A stretch of DNA of 64,000 nt from Arhodomonas sp052060015 (GTDB taxonomy: Bacteria > Pseudomonadota > Gammaproteobacteria > Nitrococcales > Nitrococcaceae), in the NCBI RefSeq assembly GCF_052060015.1, contig NZ_JBPODZ010000006.1:1-64000 (forward strand), in the 5' to 3' direction. The position numbers and the translations under genes are program-made. The notes beneath the pieces are model-generated. The model saw only the letters and a list, made by a program, of their open reading frames with translations. It had not been told where the DNA came from and searched no databases. Shown here piece after piece: positions 9,386 to 17,117 of this stretch. Within the stretch, counting starts at the first letter, position 1. Each line of letters begins with the position of its first letter.

Positions 9386-10134
9386 CAGCCGGGCTCCCGG
9401 CCGGTGGACAGGCGGGTCTCGCGCAGGCCGGCCTCGATTAGGGTGGCGATCAGCGGCCCGGGGCGCAGGGCGAGCCGCGGTAGCGGGCGGCCCAGTAGAC
9501 CGGTCCCTTGCCAGCCGCTGTGGCGCTCGTCGGTGCCCGCTTGCGGATCCAGGGTGACCACCAGCGCGATGGGGCTCGCCGTCGCCACCGCGTCCCGGCC
9601 GAAGTGCCGATCGACCCGCAGGGGGCCGAGGCCCCGGGGCAGGAGTGTGCCGCCGGCGCGCGGATCGGACGGACGGCCCACCACGGCGCCGCTGCCGCCC
9701 TCCAGGGTGACCAGATCGTCGGCGATAAGGGTATGGCCCCGTTCCAGCAGGGCGAGGGCGGTGTGGCTCTTCCCCGCCCCGCTGTCGCCGGCGAGCAGCA
9801 CGCCTGAACCATCCACCCGCACCAGGGTGCCGGGGATGCCGGTACCGGCGGTGAGCCGTTCCAATGCCCGCTCCAGGCGCCAGGCGACGGTCTCGTCGTC
9901 ACCGTCGATGCGCAGCCAGGGGGTCGCCGGGTCCGCCGGCGCCGTGGCCGTCGACCCCACCACCCATGCGCTCACGTCGCAGGCGTCGCTGGCGGGGTAG
10001 CGGCGCAGCGGGGCGCGCTCGCCGAACCAGCGCTCGGTGGGCACCGGCAGCACGATGGCCTCGTCGCCGCCGTGGGCCTGCGCCGACACGGCCGCGGCGA
10101 GGGCGGTGCGCGATACCCGGACCCGTGGCGTCAT
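9385..10134 (-). CDS. hprK: HPr kinase/phosphorylase-like protein, divergent
   Basis: The 249-residue protein has a P-loop GDSGAGKS at 116-123 and an Asp pair in LIADD at 139-140. RGLG is at 167-170. These match the catalytic half of HPr kinase/phosphorylase, which phosphorylates a Ser of HPr. It is shorter than the usual 310 or so residues. The region before the P-loop is poorly conserved, and the residues before RGLG (LLP) differ from the family's EI. The target Ser53 is present in the HPr gene of the same run. Position between ptsN and rapZ, overlapping both, supports the call; activity is an inference. Confidence 0.8.
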   Translation of the reverse strand: MTPRVRVSRTALAAAVSAQAHGGDEAIVLPVPTERWFGERAPLRRYPASDACDVSAWVVGSTATAPADPATPWLRIDGDDETVAWRLERALERLTAGTGIPGTLVRVDGSGVLLAGDSGAGKSHTALALLERGHTLIADDLVTLEGGSGAVVGRPSDPRAGGTLLPRGLGPLRVDRHFGRDAVATASPIALVVTLDPQAGTDERHSGWQGTGLLGRPLPRLALRPGPLIATLIEAGLRETRLSTGREPG

Positions 10135-10601
10135 GCAGGCGCGCCGTCCAGGAGTCGCTGGTTGATCCGCTCGTAGAGGGCCTCGTCCGAACCGCTCGCG
10201 CGCAGCTGCTCGCAGAAGGCGCTGTCGCTGAACATCTCCGCGAGGGTGGCGAGGATCCGGAGGTGCTCGTCGGTGGAGTGCTCCGGGACCAGCAGGGCGA
10301 ACAGCAGATCCACCGGCTGACGGTCGATGGCGTCGAAGTCCACGCCGCTATCCAGGTTGAGCACGGCGGCCACCGGGGCCTCGAGGCCGGCGATCCTTGC
10401 ATGGGGCAGGGCCACGCCCCGCCCGAGGCCGGTGCTTCCCAGGCGTTCCCGGCCGATCAGGCTCTCGAAGATGCTGCGGCTACCCGGTTTCTCCGGGTCC
10501 TGGTCGAGCAGCTCGGCGAGCAGCTCGAGGCTGCGCTTCTTGCTGGTGGCATGCGCCCCGAAGCGTACCCGTTCGGGGGAGAGCAGTGCGGCAATGTTCA
10601 T
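10131..10601 (-). CDS. ptsN: Nitrogen-regulatory PTS EIIA protein PtsN
   Basis: The 156-residue EIIA(Ntr) protein has the phosphorylation motif LPHAR with His67. In enterics it regulates potassium transport, phosphate sensing and other systems through its phosphorylation state rather than carrying sugar. It overlaps hprK by 4 bp (ATGA). The order rpoN-hpf-ptsN is conserved across many gammaproteobacteria. The leader upstream of its ATG carries two GC-rich hairpins described separately. Confidence 0.95.
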   Translation of the reverse strand: MNIAALLSPERVRFGAHATSKKRSLELLAELLDQDPEKPGSRSIFESLIGRERLGSTGLGRGVALPHARIAGLEAPVAAVLNLDSGVDFDAIDRQPVDLLFALLVPEHSTDEHLRILATLAEMFSDSAFCEQLRASGSDEALYERINQRLLDGAPA

Positions 10602-10634
10602 GGTGCCCCGACCTGAACTGGCAGTGTCCGAGAT

Positions 10635-10708
10635 CCCGTGTGCGGTACCGCAGGCCGGGGGCCTGGATTCCGCACACGGGCGTTCGACGGGGCCGGCTAT
10701 GCGCCGGC
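10635..10708 (-). repeat. Nested inverted repeats in the hpf-ptsN spacer
   Basis: CCCGTGTGCGG (10635-10645) and CCGCACACGGG (10670-10680) are a perfect 11-bp inverted repeat. Inside it, CAGGCC (10651-10656) and GGCCTG (10660-10665) form a second stem with a GGG loop. A separate GCCGGC/GCCGGC pair (10692-10697 and 10703-10708) lies next to the hpf stop. None has a T run on either strand, so these are not standard terminators. In the transcript they would lie in the leader of ptsN, 34 to 107 nt before its start. Confidence 0.75.
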
Positions 10709-10713
10709 GCCGT

Positions 10714-11043
10714 TCATTCCTCTTCCAGCGCCTGACTCACCGGCCCGTCGGTGCGGTGATGGTCGGCGCGTTTCTCTTTGTGTTTGACCACCTGGCGATC
10801 GAGTTTATCCGTGAGCGCATCGATCGCCGCGTACATGTCCTCATGGACGGCCTCGGCGAAGATCCGCGCCCCGCTCAGCACCAGCGTGGCCTCCGCCTTG
10901 TGGGTGAGCTTCTCCACGGTGAGTATCACGTGCACATCGACCACATTGTCGAAGTGGCGCTCGAGCTTGTCGAACTTGCCCTTTACATAGTCCCGCAGCG
11001 AGTCGGTCACTTCGATATGGTGCCCGGTGATGTCGATCTGCAT
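10714..11043 (-). CDS. hpf: Ribosome hibernation-promoting factor, short form
   Basis: The 109-residue protein of the HPF/YfiA family binds the 30S subunit and helps form inactive ribosomes in stationary phase. The start MQIDITGHHIEVTDSLRDYV, the HVILTVEKLTHKAEATL core and the DMYAAIDALTDKLDRQ helix are typical. The ATG at 11043 is preceded by GGAGGC and gives the expected N-terminus; longer in-frame starts lie inside rpoN. The C-terminus ends shortly after the core, so this is the short form. It lies 16 bp after rpoN. Confidence 0.95.
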   Translation of the reverse strand: MQIDITGHHIEVTDSLRDYVKGKFDKLERHFDNVVDVHVILTVEKLTHKAEATLVLSGARIFAEAVHEDMYAAIDALTDKLDRQVVKHKEKRADHHRTDGPVSQALEEE

Positions 11044-11059
11044 AGTGCCTCCTTGGGTC

Positions 11060-12562
11060 TCAGGCAAGGCGCTTTCGCTCCGTGGACGAAGCGATGGACA
11101 TGGCCTCGCGGTATTTCGCCACCGTGCGGCGGGCGACATTGATGCCCTCATCCTGCAGGATGCTGGCGATACGGCTGTCACTGAGCGGACGCCGGGCGTC
11201 CTCCCCGGCGATCAGCCGGCGTATGCGGGCGCGGATGGCGGTGGCTGAGCACTCGCCCCCGTCGTTGGTCTGCACGTGGGAGGAGAAGAAGTACTTGAAC
11301 TCGAAGGTGCCGCGGGGGGTGTGCATGTACTTCTGGTTGGTGATCCGGGAGATGGTGGACTCGTGCATCTCCACCGCCTCGGCCACTTCCCGTAGCACCA
11401 GCGGCTGCATGTGCTCCTCACCGTGCTCGAGGAAGTCGTGCTGGTGGTCGACGATGAAGCGCGCCACCCGCACCAGGGTATCGTTGCGCGAGCGCAGGCT
11501 CTTGACCAGCCACCGCGCCTCCTGGAGATGCTCGCGCATCAGGCGGTTGTCCGGGCTGCGATCGGCACGCCGCACCAGGGACGCGTACTCGGCGTTGATG
11601 CGTACCCGGGGAAGGGCATCGGGGTTGATCTCCACCTGCCAGCGGCCATCCTCCGCGCGAACGAAGACGTCCGGAATGACATAATCGACCTGCTGGCTAC
11701 CGTAGCGCAGCCCCGGGTGCGGGTCGAGCCCTTGGATGAGCCCTAGCACCGCGGCCAGCGCCTCGTCGCCGAGGCCGGTACGCCGCTTCAGCCGCGCCGT
11801 CTGCCGGCTCGCCAGCAGCTCCAGATGCTCGCCCACGACGGCCATGGCCTCGTCCCGCCAAGGGGTCTCGGCCGGCATCTGCTCGAGCTGCAGGAGCAGG
11901 CACTCGGCGGGATCCCGGGCCGCGACGCCGGCGGGGTCGAAGCGCTGGACCAGGAGGAGCACGGCCTCGATCTCGCCGCTGGTCACCTGCCAGTCGGCGG
12001 GCAGGGCAGTCACCAGCTCGGCGGGGTCGGCGGCGAGGTAACCGTCCTCGCGGATCGCGTCGATGATGGCCTCGGCGATGGCGAGCTCCCGTGGGGGCAG
12101 GTCGCTCATGCGGGCCTGCCAGAGCAGGTGATCGCGCAGGCTCTCGGTGCCAGGGGCCGGGCCCGCGGCCTCGCGTTCGTCCTGCTCGGGGTCCCCCCGG
12201 CTCCACACGGTGGCACCGTCGTAGATGTCGTCCCAGGCGCTGTCCACCGGCAGATCCTCGCCGAGGCTCCGCGCGTCGGGCTCGTCGTCGGCCCGCGTCT
12301 GTCCGGCCTCGTTGGGCTCCGCTGCCTGCGCCTCGTTGTCCCCCTCGCTGTCGTCACGCTCGCCGTACGGGTCATGGAGGGCCTCCTCGGTGGCGGCCTC
12401 CTCGCCGTCCTCGGCGGCCTCGAGCATGAGGTTGGATTCCAGCGCCTGCTGGATCTCCGCGCGCAGCTCCAGCGTCGGCAGCTGCAGCAGCCGGATGGCC
12501 TGCTGTAGCTGCGGCGTCATGGTCAGTTGCTGGCCGAGACGGAGCTGGAGCGATTGTTTCAT
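11060..12562 (-). CDS. rpoN: RNA polymerase sigma-54 factor
   Basis: The 500-residue sigma factor directs transcription from -24/-12 promoters with enhancer-binding activators. The N-terminal glutamine-rich activator-interacting region opens with KQSLQLRLGQQLTMTPQLQQAIRLLQL. An acidic region of about 100 residues follows. The core-binding and helix-turn-helix regions precede the RpoN box ARRTVAKYRE at residues 477-486. The lptB-rpoN-hpf-ptsN order is standard. The start at 12562 matches the family N-terminus. Confidence 0.97.
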   Translation of the reverse strand: MKQSLQLRLGQQLTMTPQLQQAIRLLQLPTLELRAEIQQALESNLMLEAAEDGEEAATEEALHDPYGERDDSEGDNEAQAAEPNEAGQTRADDEPDARSLGEDLPVDSAWDDIYDGATVWSRGDPEQDEREAAGPAPGTESLRDHLLWQARMSDLPPRELAIAEAIIDAIREDGYLAADPAELVTALPADWQVTSGEIEAVLLLVQRFDPAGVAARDPAECLLLQLEQMPAETPWRDEAMAVVGEHLELLASRQTARLKRRTGLGDEALAAVLGLIQGLDPHPGLRYGSQQVDYVIPDVFVRAEDGRWQVEINPDALPRVRINAEYASLVRRADRSPDNRLMREHLQEARWLVKSLRSRNDTLVRVARFIVDHQHDFLEHGEEHMQPLVLREVAEAVEMHESTISRITNQKYMHTPRGTFEFKYFFSSHVQTNDGGECSATAIRARIRRLIAGEDARRPLSDSRIASILQDEGINVARRTVAKYREAMSIASSTERKRLA

Positions 12563-12618
12563 TGCCGCGTGTAGTACCCCCCGTTACCCGTCATCATAGT
12601 GCAATGCAATACCAGCGG

Positions 12619-13356
12619 TCACAGGCGGAAATCGGTGCCGAGATAGACCCGCTGTACCTGCTCGTCGGCGAGCACCGACTCCGCCTCGCCCTCGGCGATG
12701 ACCGCCCCCGCGTTCAGGATATAGGCCCGGTGGACGATGCCCAGCGTTTCGCGGACGTTGTGATCGGTGATCAGTACCCCGATGCCCCGCCCGGCCAGGT
12801 GACGGATGATCTCGCGGATGTCGTGCACCGAGATGGGGTCGACGCCGGCGAAGGGCTCGTCGAGCAGCATCACCCGGGGCCGGGCGGCCAGGGCGCGGGC
12901 GATTTCCACGCGCCGGCGCTCGCCGCCGGAGAGACTGATCCCGCTCTGCTCGCGGAGGTGTCCGATGCTGAGCTCCTCGAGCAGGGCCTCCAGCTCCGCC
13001 GTCCGCCCTTGCCGGTCCAGGTCCCGCCGGAGCTCCAGCACGCCGAGGATGTTATCGGCGACGCTGAGCTTGCGGAACACGGAGGCCTCCTGGGGCAGGT
13101 AGCCGAGCCCCAGGCGCGCGCGCCGGTGCATGGGCAGCGCGCCGATCTCGCGGCCATCGAGGAGGATGCGACCCGCATCGGCCCGGATCAGCCCCACGAT
13201 CATGTAGAAGCAGGTGGTCTTGCCGGCGCCGTTCGGGCCGAGCAGGCCGACGATCTCCCCGGGCCCCACCGACAGAGCGGCGTCGGAGACCACCTGCCGG
13301 CCGCGATAGCGCTTGCTCAGGGCGCTGGCCTGGAGCTGACCGGCGGCGTCGCTCAT
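12619..13356 (-). CDS. lptB: LPS export ABC transporter ATP-binding protein LptB
   Basis: The 245-residue cytoplasmic ATPase powers extraction of lipopolysaccharide from the inner membrane with LptF and LptG, which are not in the window. Visible are Walker A GPNGAGKTT (about 39-47), the signature LSGGERRRVEIARAL and Walker B VMLLDEPFAGVDP. The His of the H-loop is in VLITDHNVRETL. It overlaps lptA by 4 bp (ATGA) and precedes rpoN by 56 bp. Confidence 0.97.
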   Translation of the reverse strand: MSDAAGQLQASALSKRYRGRQVVSDAALSVGPGEIVGLLGPNGAGKTTCFYMIVGLIRADAGRILLDGREIGALPMHRRARLGLGYLPQEASVFRKLSVADNILGVLELRRDLDRQGRTAELEALLEELSIGHLREQSGISLSGGERRRVEIARALAARPRVMLLDEPFAGVDPISVHDIREIIRHLAGRGIGVLITDHNVRETLGIVHRAYILNAGAVIAEGEAESVLADEQVQRVYLGTDFRL

Positions 13357-13898
13357 TGGCCCTCGTCTTGCCCTTCGCCGTCGGGGTGCAGGGTGACCTC
13401 CACCCGGCGCTCGCTGCTGCTGTCGGCCTCCACACGGTCCGCGGCGATGTCGTAGCGCACGGTCTCGCCCCGGAACTCATCGCGACCGCGTTGCAGGTAG
13501 GCGCCGCCGGAGAGGTTGATGCGTTCCGGTGGGCCGGCGTGGTAGATCATCTCCGGTGCCTCGGCGTGGACGGGATCGCCGCCGTCACCGCGCTGGTCGC
13601 GGAAGGTGGCCGGGGTGCCCTCCACCTCGATCCGTCCCACGCCGCCGCCGTCGGCGCGGTAGACGCGGAGCTCGTCGCCGGTGATCCGCATCGCCCCCCG
13701 GGTGACCTCCACGTTGCCGCGGTAGGTGCTGACGCCGGCCGCGTTGTCCAGCTCACCCTGGTCGGCGCTCAGGTGCAGGGCACCGGCGCTGTCCTGCTCG
13801 GCCGCGGTGGCGGAGCCGCTGGCGAGGCCGAGGCCCGCCAGCAGGGCGAGGATCGCCAGCGTGCCACCGAGCGCCTCAGTTCGTCCCGTTCGTGTCAT
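13353..13898 (-). CDS. lptA: LPS transport periplasmic protein LptA
   Basis: The 181-residue protein has a signal peptide (hydrophobic core LAILALLAGLGLASG, cleavage probably after ATAA near residue 33). An OstA/LptA beta-jellyroll domain follows (LHLSADQGELDNAAGVSTYRG). It forms the periplasmic bridge carrying LPS from LptC to the outer-membrane LptD. The gene overlaps lptC by 23 bp and lptB by 4 bp. The C-terminal tail is acidic and charged. Confidence 0.93.
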   Translation of the reverse strand: MTRTGRTEALGGTLAILALLAGLGLASGSATAAEQDSAGALHLSADQGELDNAAGVSTYRGNVEVTRGAMRITGDELRVYRADGGGVGRIEVEGTPATFRDQRGDGGDPVHAEAPEMIYHAGPPERINLSGGAYLQRGRDEFRGETVRYDIAADRVEADSSSERRVEVTLHPDGEGQDEGQ

Positions 13899-14460
13899 GG
13901 TGTCCCCTCACATTCGCCAGCAGTTCGACCCGTTGCTCGTCCAGCCAGGCCCGTGCCCCCCGGCCCTCGAGCCGGCTGTCCGGTGACTCCAGCGTGACCG
14001 GCCGCTCCGTCTCTGCATAGTCCCGGGCGGGCTCGAGCCGCAGCACCTCGGTGGACAGGCGCAACGGCCGCGGCGGATCCCGGTGCAGTACCACCGAGCC
14101 GGTGAGCTCCAGCAGCCGGGTGCCATCGGGTAGCGGCGTCAGTTCGGCCTGTTCGGCGCGCCCCTGCCAGGCGTGTGCGTCGCCGTCCGCTTCCCGCCGC
14201 CAGCGTGGCGACTGCATCTGCCAGCGGTCATCCGCGGGGAAGTAGGCCCCTCGGTCCGCCTCGAGCCGGAATTCCGGCCGCCCCGCGGTGTCGGTGCTGC
14301 GGATCTCTACCGCCGTGGCGTAGTAGCGGGCCTGCGGCTCGCGCACTGGCGGTGCCGCGCCCGGCGGCCCCGTCTCCACCCCGCCGAAGGACAACCATAC
14401 CAGCAGCGCCATGAGCCCGGCCGCCACCAGCGGGAAGGCGATCCGATTGCGCTCAATCAT
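13876..14460 (-). CDS. lptC: LPS export system protein LptC
   Basis: The 194-residue protein has one N-terminal transmembrane helix (about residues 8-26) and a periplasmic domain. The domain carries the YYATAVEIRSTDTAGRPEFRL start typical of LptC, which passes LPS from LptBFG to LptA. Identification rests partly on the kdsC-lptC-lptA-lptB order because LptC is poorly conserved. It overlaps kdsC by 8 bp. Confidence 0.92.
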   Translation of the reverse strand: MIERNRIAFPLVAAGLMALLVWLSFGGVETGPPGAAPPVREPQARYYATAVEIRSTDTAGRPEFRLEADRGAYFPADDRWQMQSPRWRREADGDAHAWQGRAEQAELTPLPDGTRLLELTGSVVLHRDPPRPLRLSTEVLRLEPARDYAETERPVTLESPDSRLEGRGARAWLDEQRVELLANVRGHHDTNGTN

Positions 14461-15010
14461 GGCCGTCCATCAGCCCCTGCAGCAGCCCGCCGGCGGCGAG
14501 CACCAGCTCGCAGACCTCCCGGACCGCGCCGTTTCCGCCCCTGCGGGCGGTGACCCAGTGGGCCCGGCGCCGTACCCGCGGGTGGGCGTCCGCCACCGCC
14601 ACCGCCAGGCCACAGCGTGCCATGGCCGCCAGGTCTACCAGGTCGTCACCGACGAAGGCGCAGGCCGCCGGCGGGAGCTCGAGCTCGGTCGCCAGCGCGG
14701 TGATCTCCGCGCCCTTGTCGCGTACGCCCTGGCGGAGCTGGCTGATCCCGAGCTCCCGGGCCCGCTCCGCTACGGCCGTGGAGCGTCGGGCGGTCACGAT
14801 GGCGGTGGCGATGCCCGCCTCGTGTAACAGGGCGAGACCCTTGCCGTCGTGGATATGGAAGCGCTTGAAGGCCTCGCCGTCGCCGGCCATGTAGACGGCG
14901 CCGTCGGTGAGCACACCATCCACGTCCAGGGCGAGCAGCCGGATACCGGCGGCCCGCTCGACCACACCGGCCTCCGGGGCGGCGCAGTAGGCGTCGCGGA
15001 AGGCGTCCAT
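14453..15010 (-). CDS. kdsC: 3-deoxy-D-manno-octulosonate 8-phosphate phosphatase KdsC
   Basis: The 185-residue HAD-family phosphatase hydrolyses Kdo 8-phosphate to Kdo, the inner-core sugar of LPS. The nucleophile motif LALDVDGVLTDG has Asp29 and Asp31, and the metal-binding motif FVGDDLVDLAAM is near residues 137-148. Lack of a cap domain and the length match the family. It overlaps kdsD by one base (TGATG), and the two enzymes act in the same pathway. Confidence 0.96.
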   Translation of the reverse strand: MDAFRDAYCAAPEAGVVERAAGIRLLALDVDGVLTDGAVYMAGDGEAFKRFHIHDGKGLALLHEAGIATAIVTARRSTAVAERARELGISQLRQGVRDKGAEITALATELELPPAACAFVGDDLVDLAAMARCGLAVAVADAHPRVRRRAHWVTARRGGNGAVREVCELVLAAGGLLQGLMDGHD

Positions 15011-16005
15011 CAGACCACGCCCGCGCGCAGCAGGTCGTGCATGTTCAGTGCGCCCACCAGCCGCAGCTCCTCGTCGACGACCGGAAGCGCCGAGATCCCG
15101 TGGGATTCCATCAGCGCCAGCGCCTCCGCAGCGAGGCGCTCGCGGGTGATGGTGTGGCCCCCGGGGGTCATCACCTCGCGGATGGGGGTGCGGTGGACGT
15201 CGACCTCCCGATCCAGGGCGCGGCGCAGGTCGCCGTCGGTGAACACGCCGATGAGCCGTTCGCCGTCATCGACCACGGCGGTCATCCCCAGGCCCTGGTT
15301 GGTCATCTCCACCAGCGCGTCCGCCAGCGGGGTCTGCGCCTGCACCCTCGGGGTGCGGGTGCCGGTATGCATGATGTCCTCGATGCGCAGCAGCAGCCGC
15401 CGGCCCAGGCGCCCGCCCGGGTGCGAACGGGCGAAGTCCTCCCGGGTGAAGCCGCGGGCGTCCAGCAGCGCCACCGCCAGGGCGTCGCCCATCACCAGGG
15501 TGGCGGTGGTGCTCGCCGTGGGCGCGAGGCCCAGCGGGCAGGCCTCCTCGGCGACGCTGACGTCGATGTGGACATCGGCGGTGCGCGCCAGGGTCGATTC
15601 CGGCCGCCCGGTGAGCGCGATCAGGGGCACGGACAGGCGCTTGATCAGCGGCAGGATGGTGGTGATCTCGTCGGTCTCCCCCGAGTTGGACAGGGCCAGG
15701 ACCACATCGCGGGCGGTGATCATGCCCAGGTCGCCGTGGCTCGCCTCACCGGGATGGACGAAGAACGCCGGCGTGCCGGTGCTCGCCAGGGTGGCGGCGA
15801 TCTTGCCCCCGATGTGGCCCGACTTGCCCATCCCCAGCACCACCACGCGGCCCTCGCAGGCGAGCATGTAGCGGCAGGCGCGGGCGAAGCCGGCGTCCAG
15901 CCGGCCGGCCAGGGCCTGTACCGCGGTGGCCTCGACCTCGATGACCGCGAGGCCCAGGCGCCGGAGGTCATCGTCGCGGATTGCGGGGGTGGTGGCTTCA
16001 TTCAT
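15010..16005 (-). CDS. kdsD: D-arabinose 5-phosphate isomerase KdsD
   Basis: The 331-residue enzyme interconverts ribulose 5-phosphate and arabinose 5-phosphate, the first step of Kdo synthesis. An N-terminal SIS domain (VVLGMGKSGHIGGKIAATLA, HPGEASHGDLGMI) is followed by two CBS domains from about residue 205 (DIMHTGTRTPRV and VMTPGGHTIT). This is the standard architecture and length. It is 3 bp from yrbG. Confidence 0.97.
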   Translation of the reverse strand: MNEATTPAIRDDDLRRLGLAVIEVEATAVQALAGRLDAGFARACRYMLACEGRVVVLGMGKSGHIGGKIAATLASTGTPAFFVHPGEASHGDLGMITARDVVLALSNSGETDEITTILPLIKRLSVPLIALTGRPESTLARTADVHIDVSVAEEACPLGLAPTASTTATLVMGDALAVALLDARGFTREDFARSHPGGRLGRRLLLRIEDIMHTGTRTPRVQAQTPLADALVEMTNQGLGMTAVVDDGERLIGVFTDGDLRRALDREVDVHRTPIREVMTPGGHTITRERLAAEALALMESHGISALPVVDEELRLVGALNMHDLLRAGVV

Positions 16006-16008
16006 CGC

Positions 16009-16971
16009 TCATGCCTCACTCATATAGAGTAGCCCCTGAAAGCCCAGGTACGCAGCCAGCAGCAGGGCGCCCTCGAGGCGGTTGATATGGCCGTGGCCGA
16101 AACGCGACAGCGCCATGGCGGCGAAAACCACCGTGATCCCCGCCATCACCGGAAAGTCACGGATCAGGGTGAGCCGGTCGATGGCCAGGGGGTTGATGAT
16201 GCCGGCGAGCCCCATGACCCCGAGCAGGTTGAACATATTGGAGCCGATGACATTGCCGATGGCGATGTCGTACTCCCCCTTGCGCGCGCCCGCGAGGCTC
16301 GCCGCGAACTCCGGGAGACTGGTGCCCAGGGCGACGATGGTCAGGCCGATGACCAGGTCGCTGACCCCCATGGCCTCGGCGACGTTCACCGCCGCCCAGA
16401 CCAGGGCCCGCGAACTGGCGAGTAGCACCACCAGGCCCACCACCAGCCAGAGCAGGCTGCGGCCCAGGGGCAGGTCCGTGGGGATCTCGCTCTCGAACTC
16501 CCCCACCAGCACGTCCGCGTCCCCGCCGCGTCCCTGCAGGCCCATCCATATCAGCAGCGCACCCATGCCGGCGACCAGTACGGCGCCCTCCCAGAGGGAG
16601 AGCCAGCCGTCGAGGACGAAGACGTAGGCGACCCCCATGATCACCAGCAGCAGCGGGATCTCCCGGCGCAGCAGGCTGGAGCGGACCTGCAGGGGTATCA
16701 GCAGCGCGGTGGCGCCGAGGATCAGGCCGATGTTGGTGATGTTGGAGCCGATGGCGTTGCCCACCGCCAGCCCGGGGCTGCCCTCCCAGGCGGCGATGGC
16801 GGAGACCAGCATCTCCGGCGCCGAGGTCCCGATCCCCACCACAGTCAGCCCGATGATCAGTGTCGGGATGCCCAGGGCCCGTGCGGTGCCGGAGGCGCCG
16901 AGGACGAAGCGGTCGGCGCTCCAGGTCAGGGCGATGAAGCCGACGACGATGGTGGTCAGGTATAGGAGCAT
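16009..16971 (-). CDS. yrbG: Calcium/sodium antiporter, YrbG family
   Basis: The 320-residue inner-membrane protein has about ten hydrophobic segments arranged as two inverted repeats. Each repeat carries an alpha-repeat motif (GTSAPEM near residue 48 and GTSLPEF in the second half). This is the CaCA cation-exchanger signature. The ATG at 16971 gives MLLYL and is preferred; an in-frame start at 17007 would add twelve polar residues before the first membrane helix. It heads the run of thirteen minus-strand genes and is divergent from mlaF, as in E. coli. Confidence 0.93.
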   Translation of the reverse strand: MLLYLTTIVVGFIALTWSADRFVLGASGTARALGIPTLIIGLTVVGIGTSAPEMLVSAIAAWEGSPGLAVGNAIGSNITNIGLILGATALLIPLQVRSSLLRREIPLLLVIMGVAYVFVLDGWLSLWEGAVLVAGMGALLIWMGLQGRGGDADVLVGEFESEIPTDLPLGRSLLWLVVGLVVLLASSRALVWAAVNVAEAMGVSDLVIGLTIVALGTSLPEFAASLAGARKGEYDIAIGNVIGSNMFNLLGVMGLAGIINPLAIDRLTLIRDFPVMAGITVVFAAMALSRFGHGHINRLEGALLLAAYLGFQGLLYMSEA

Positions 16972-17059
16972 CGATGACGTTGCCCGTCCGCACTGAGAGC
17001 GCGACATGATACGGAGGGTCCCGCGGCTTCGCCAGGAAACCCGCCGTTGTGGCGGGCGT

Positions 17060-17088
17060 TTGACTGCCCCCTCGGCGTCGCGGATACT
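17060..17088 (+). promoter_or_regulatory. Sigma-70 promoter of the mla operon
   Basis: TTGACT (17060-17065) and GATACT (17083-17088) are separated by 17 bp and lie 29 bp before the mlaF start. They match the sigma-70 consensus at 5/6 and 4/6 positions. A hairpin CCCGCC-GTTGT-GGCGGG lies immediately upstream at 17040-17056, between this promoter and divergent yrbG. It may insulate or regulate the two directions. Confidence 0.6.
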
Positions 17089-17117
17089 GCGGCGCTTGTC
17101 GACCCAGGCAGCGCACC

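Noticed and set aside
15037..16032. A 331-residue plus-strand frame opposite kdsD
   Set aside because: It exactly shadows KdsD; composition is typical of antisense frames in high-GC DNA.
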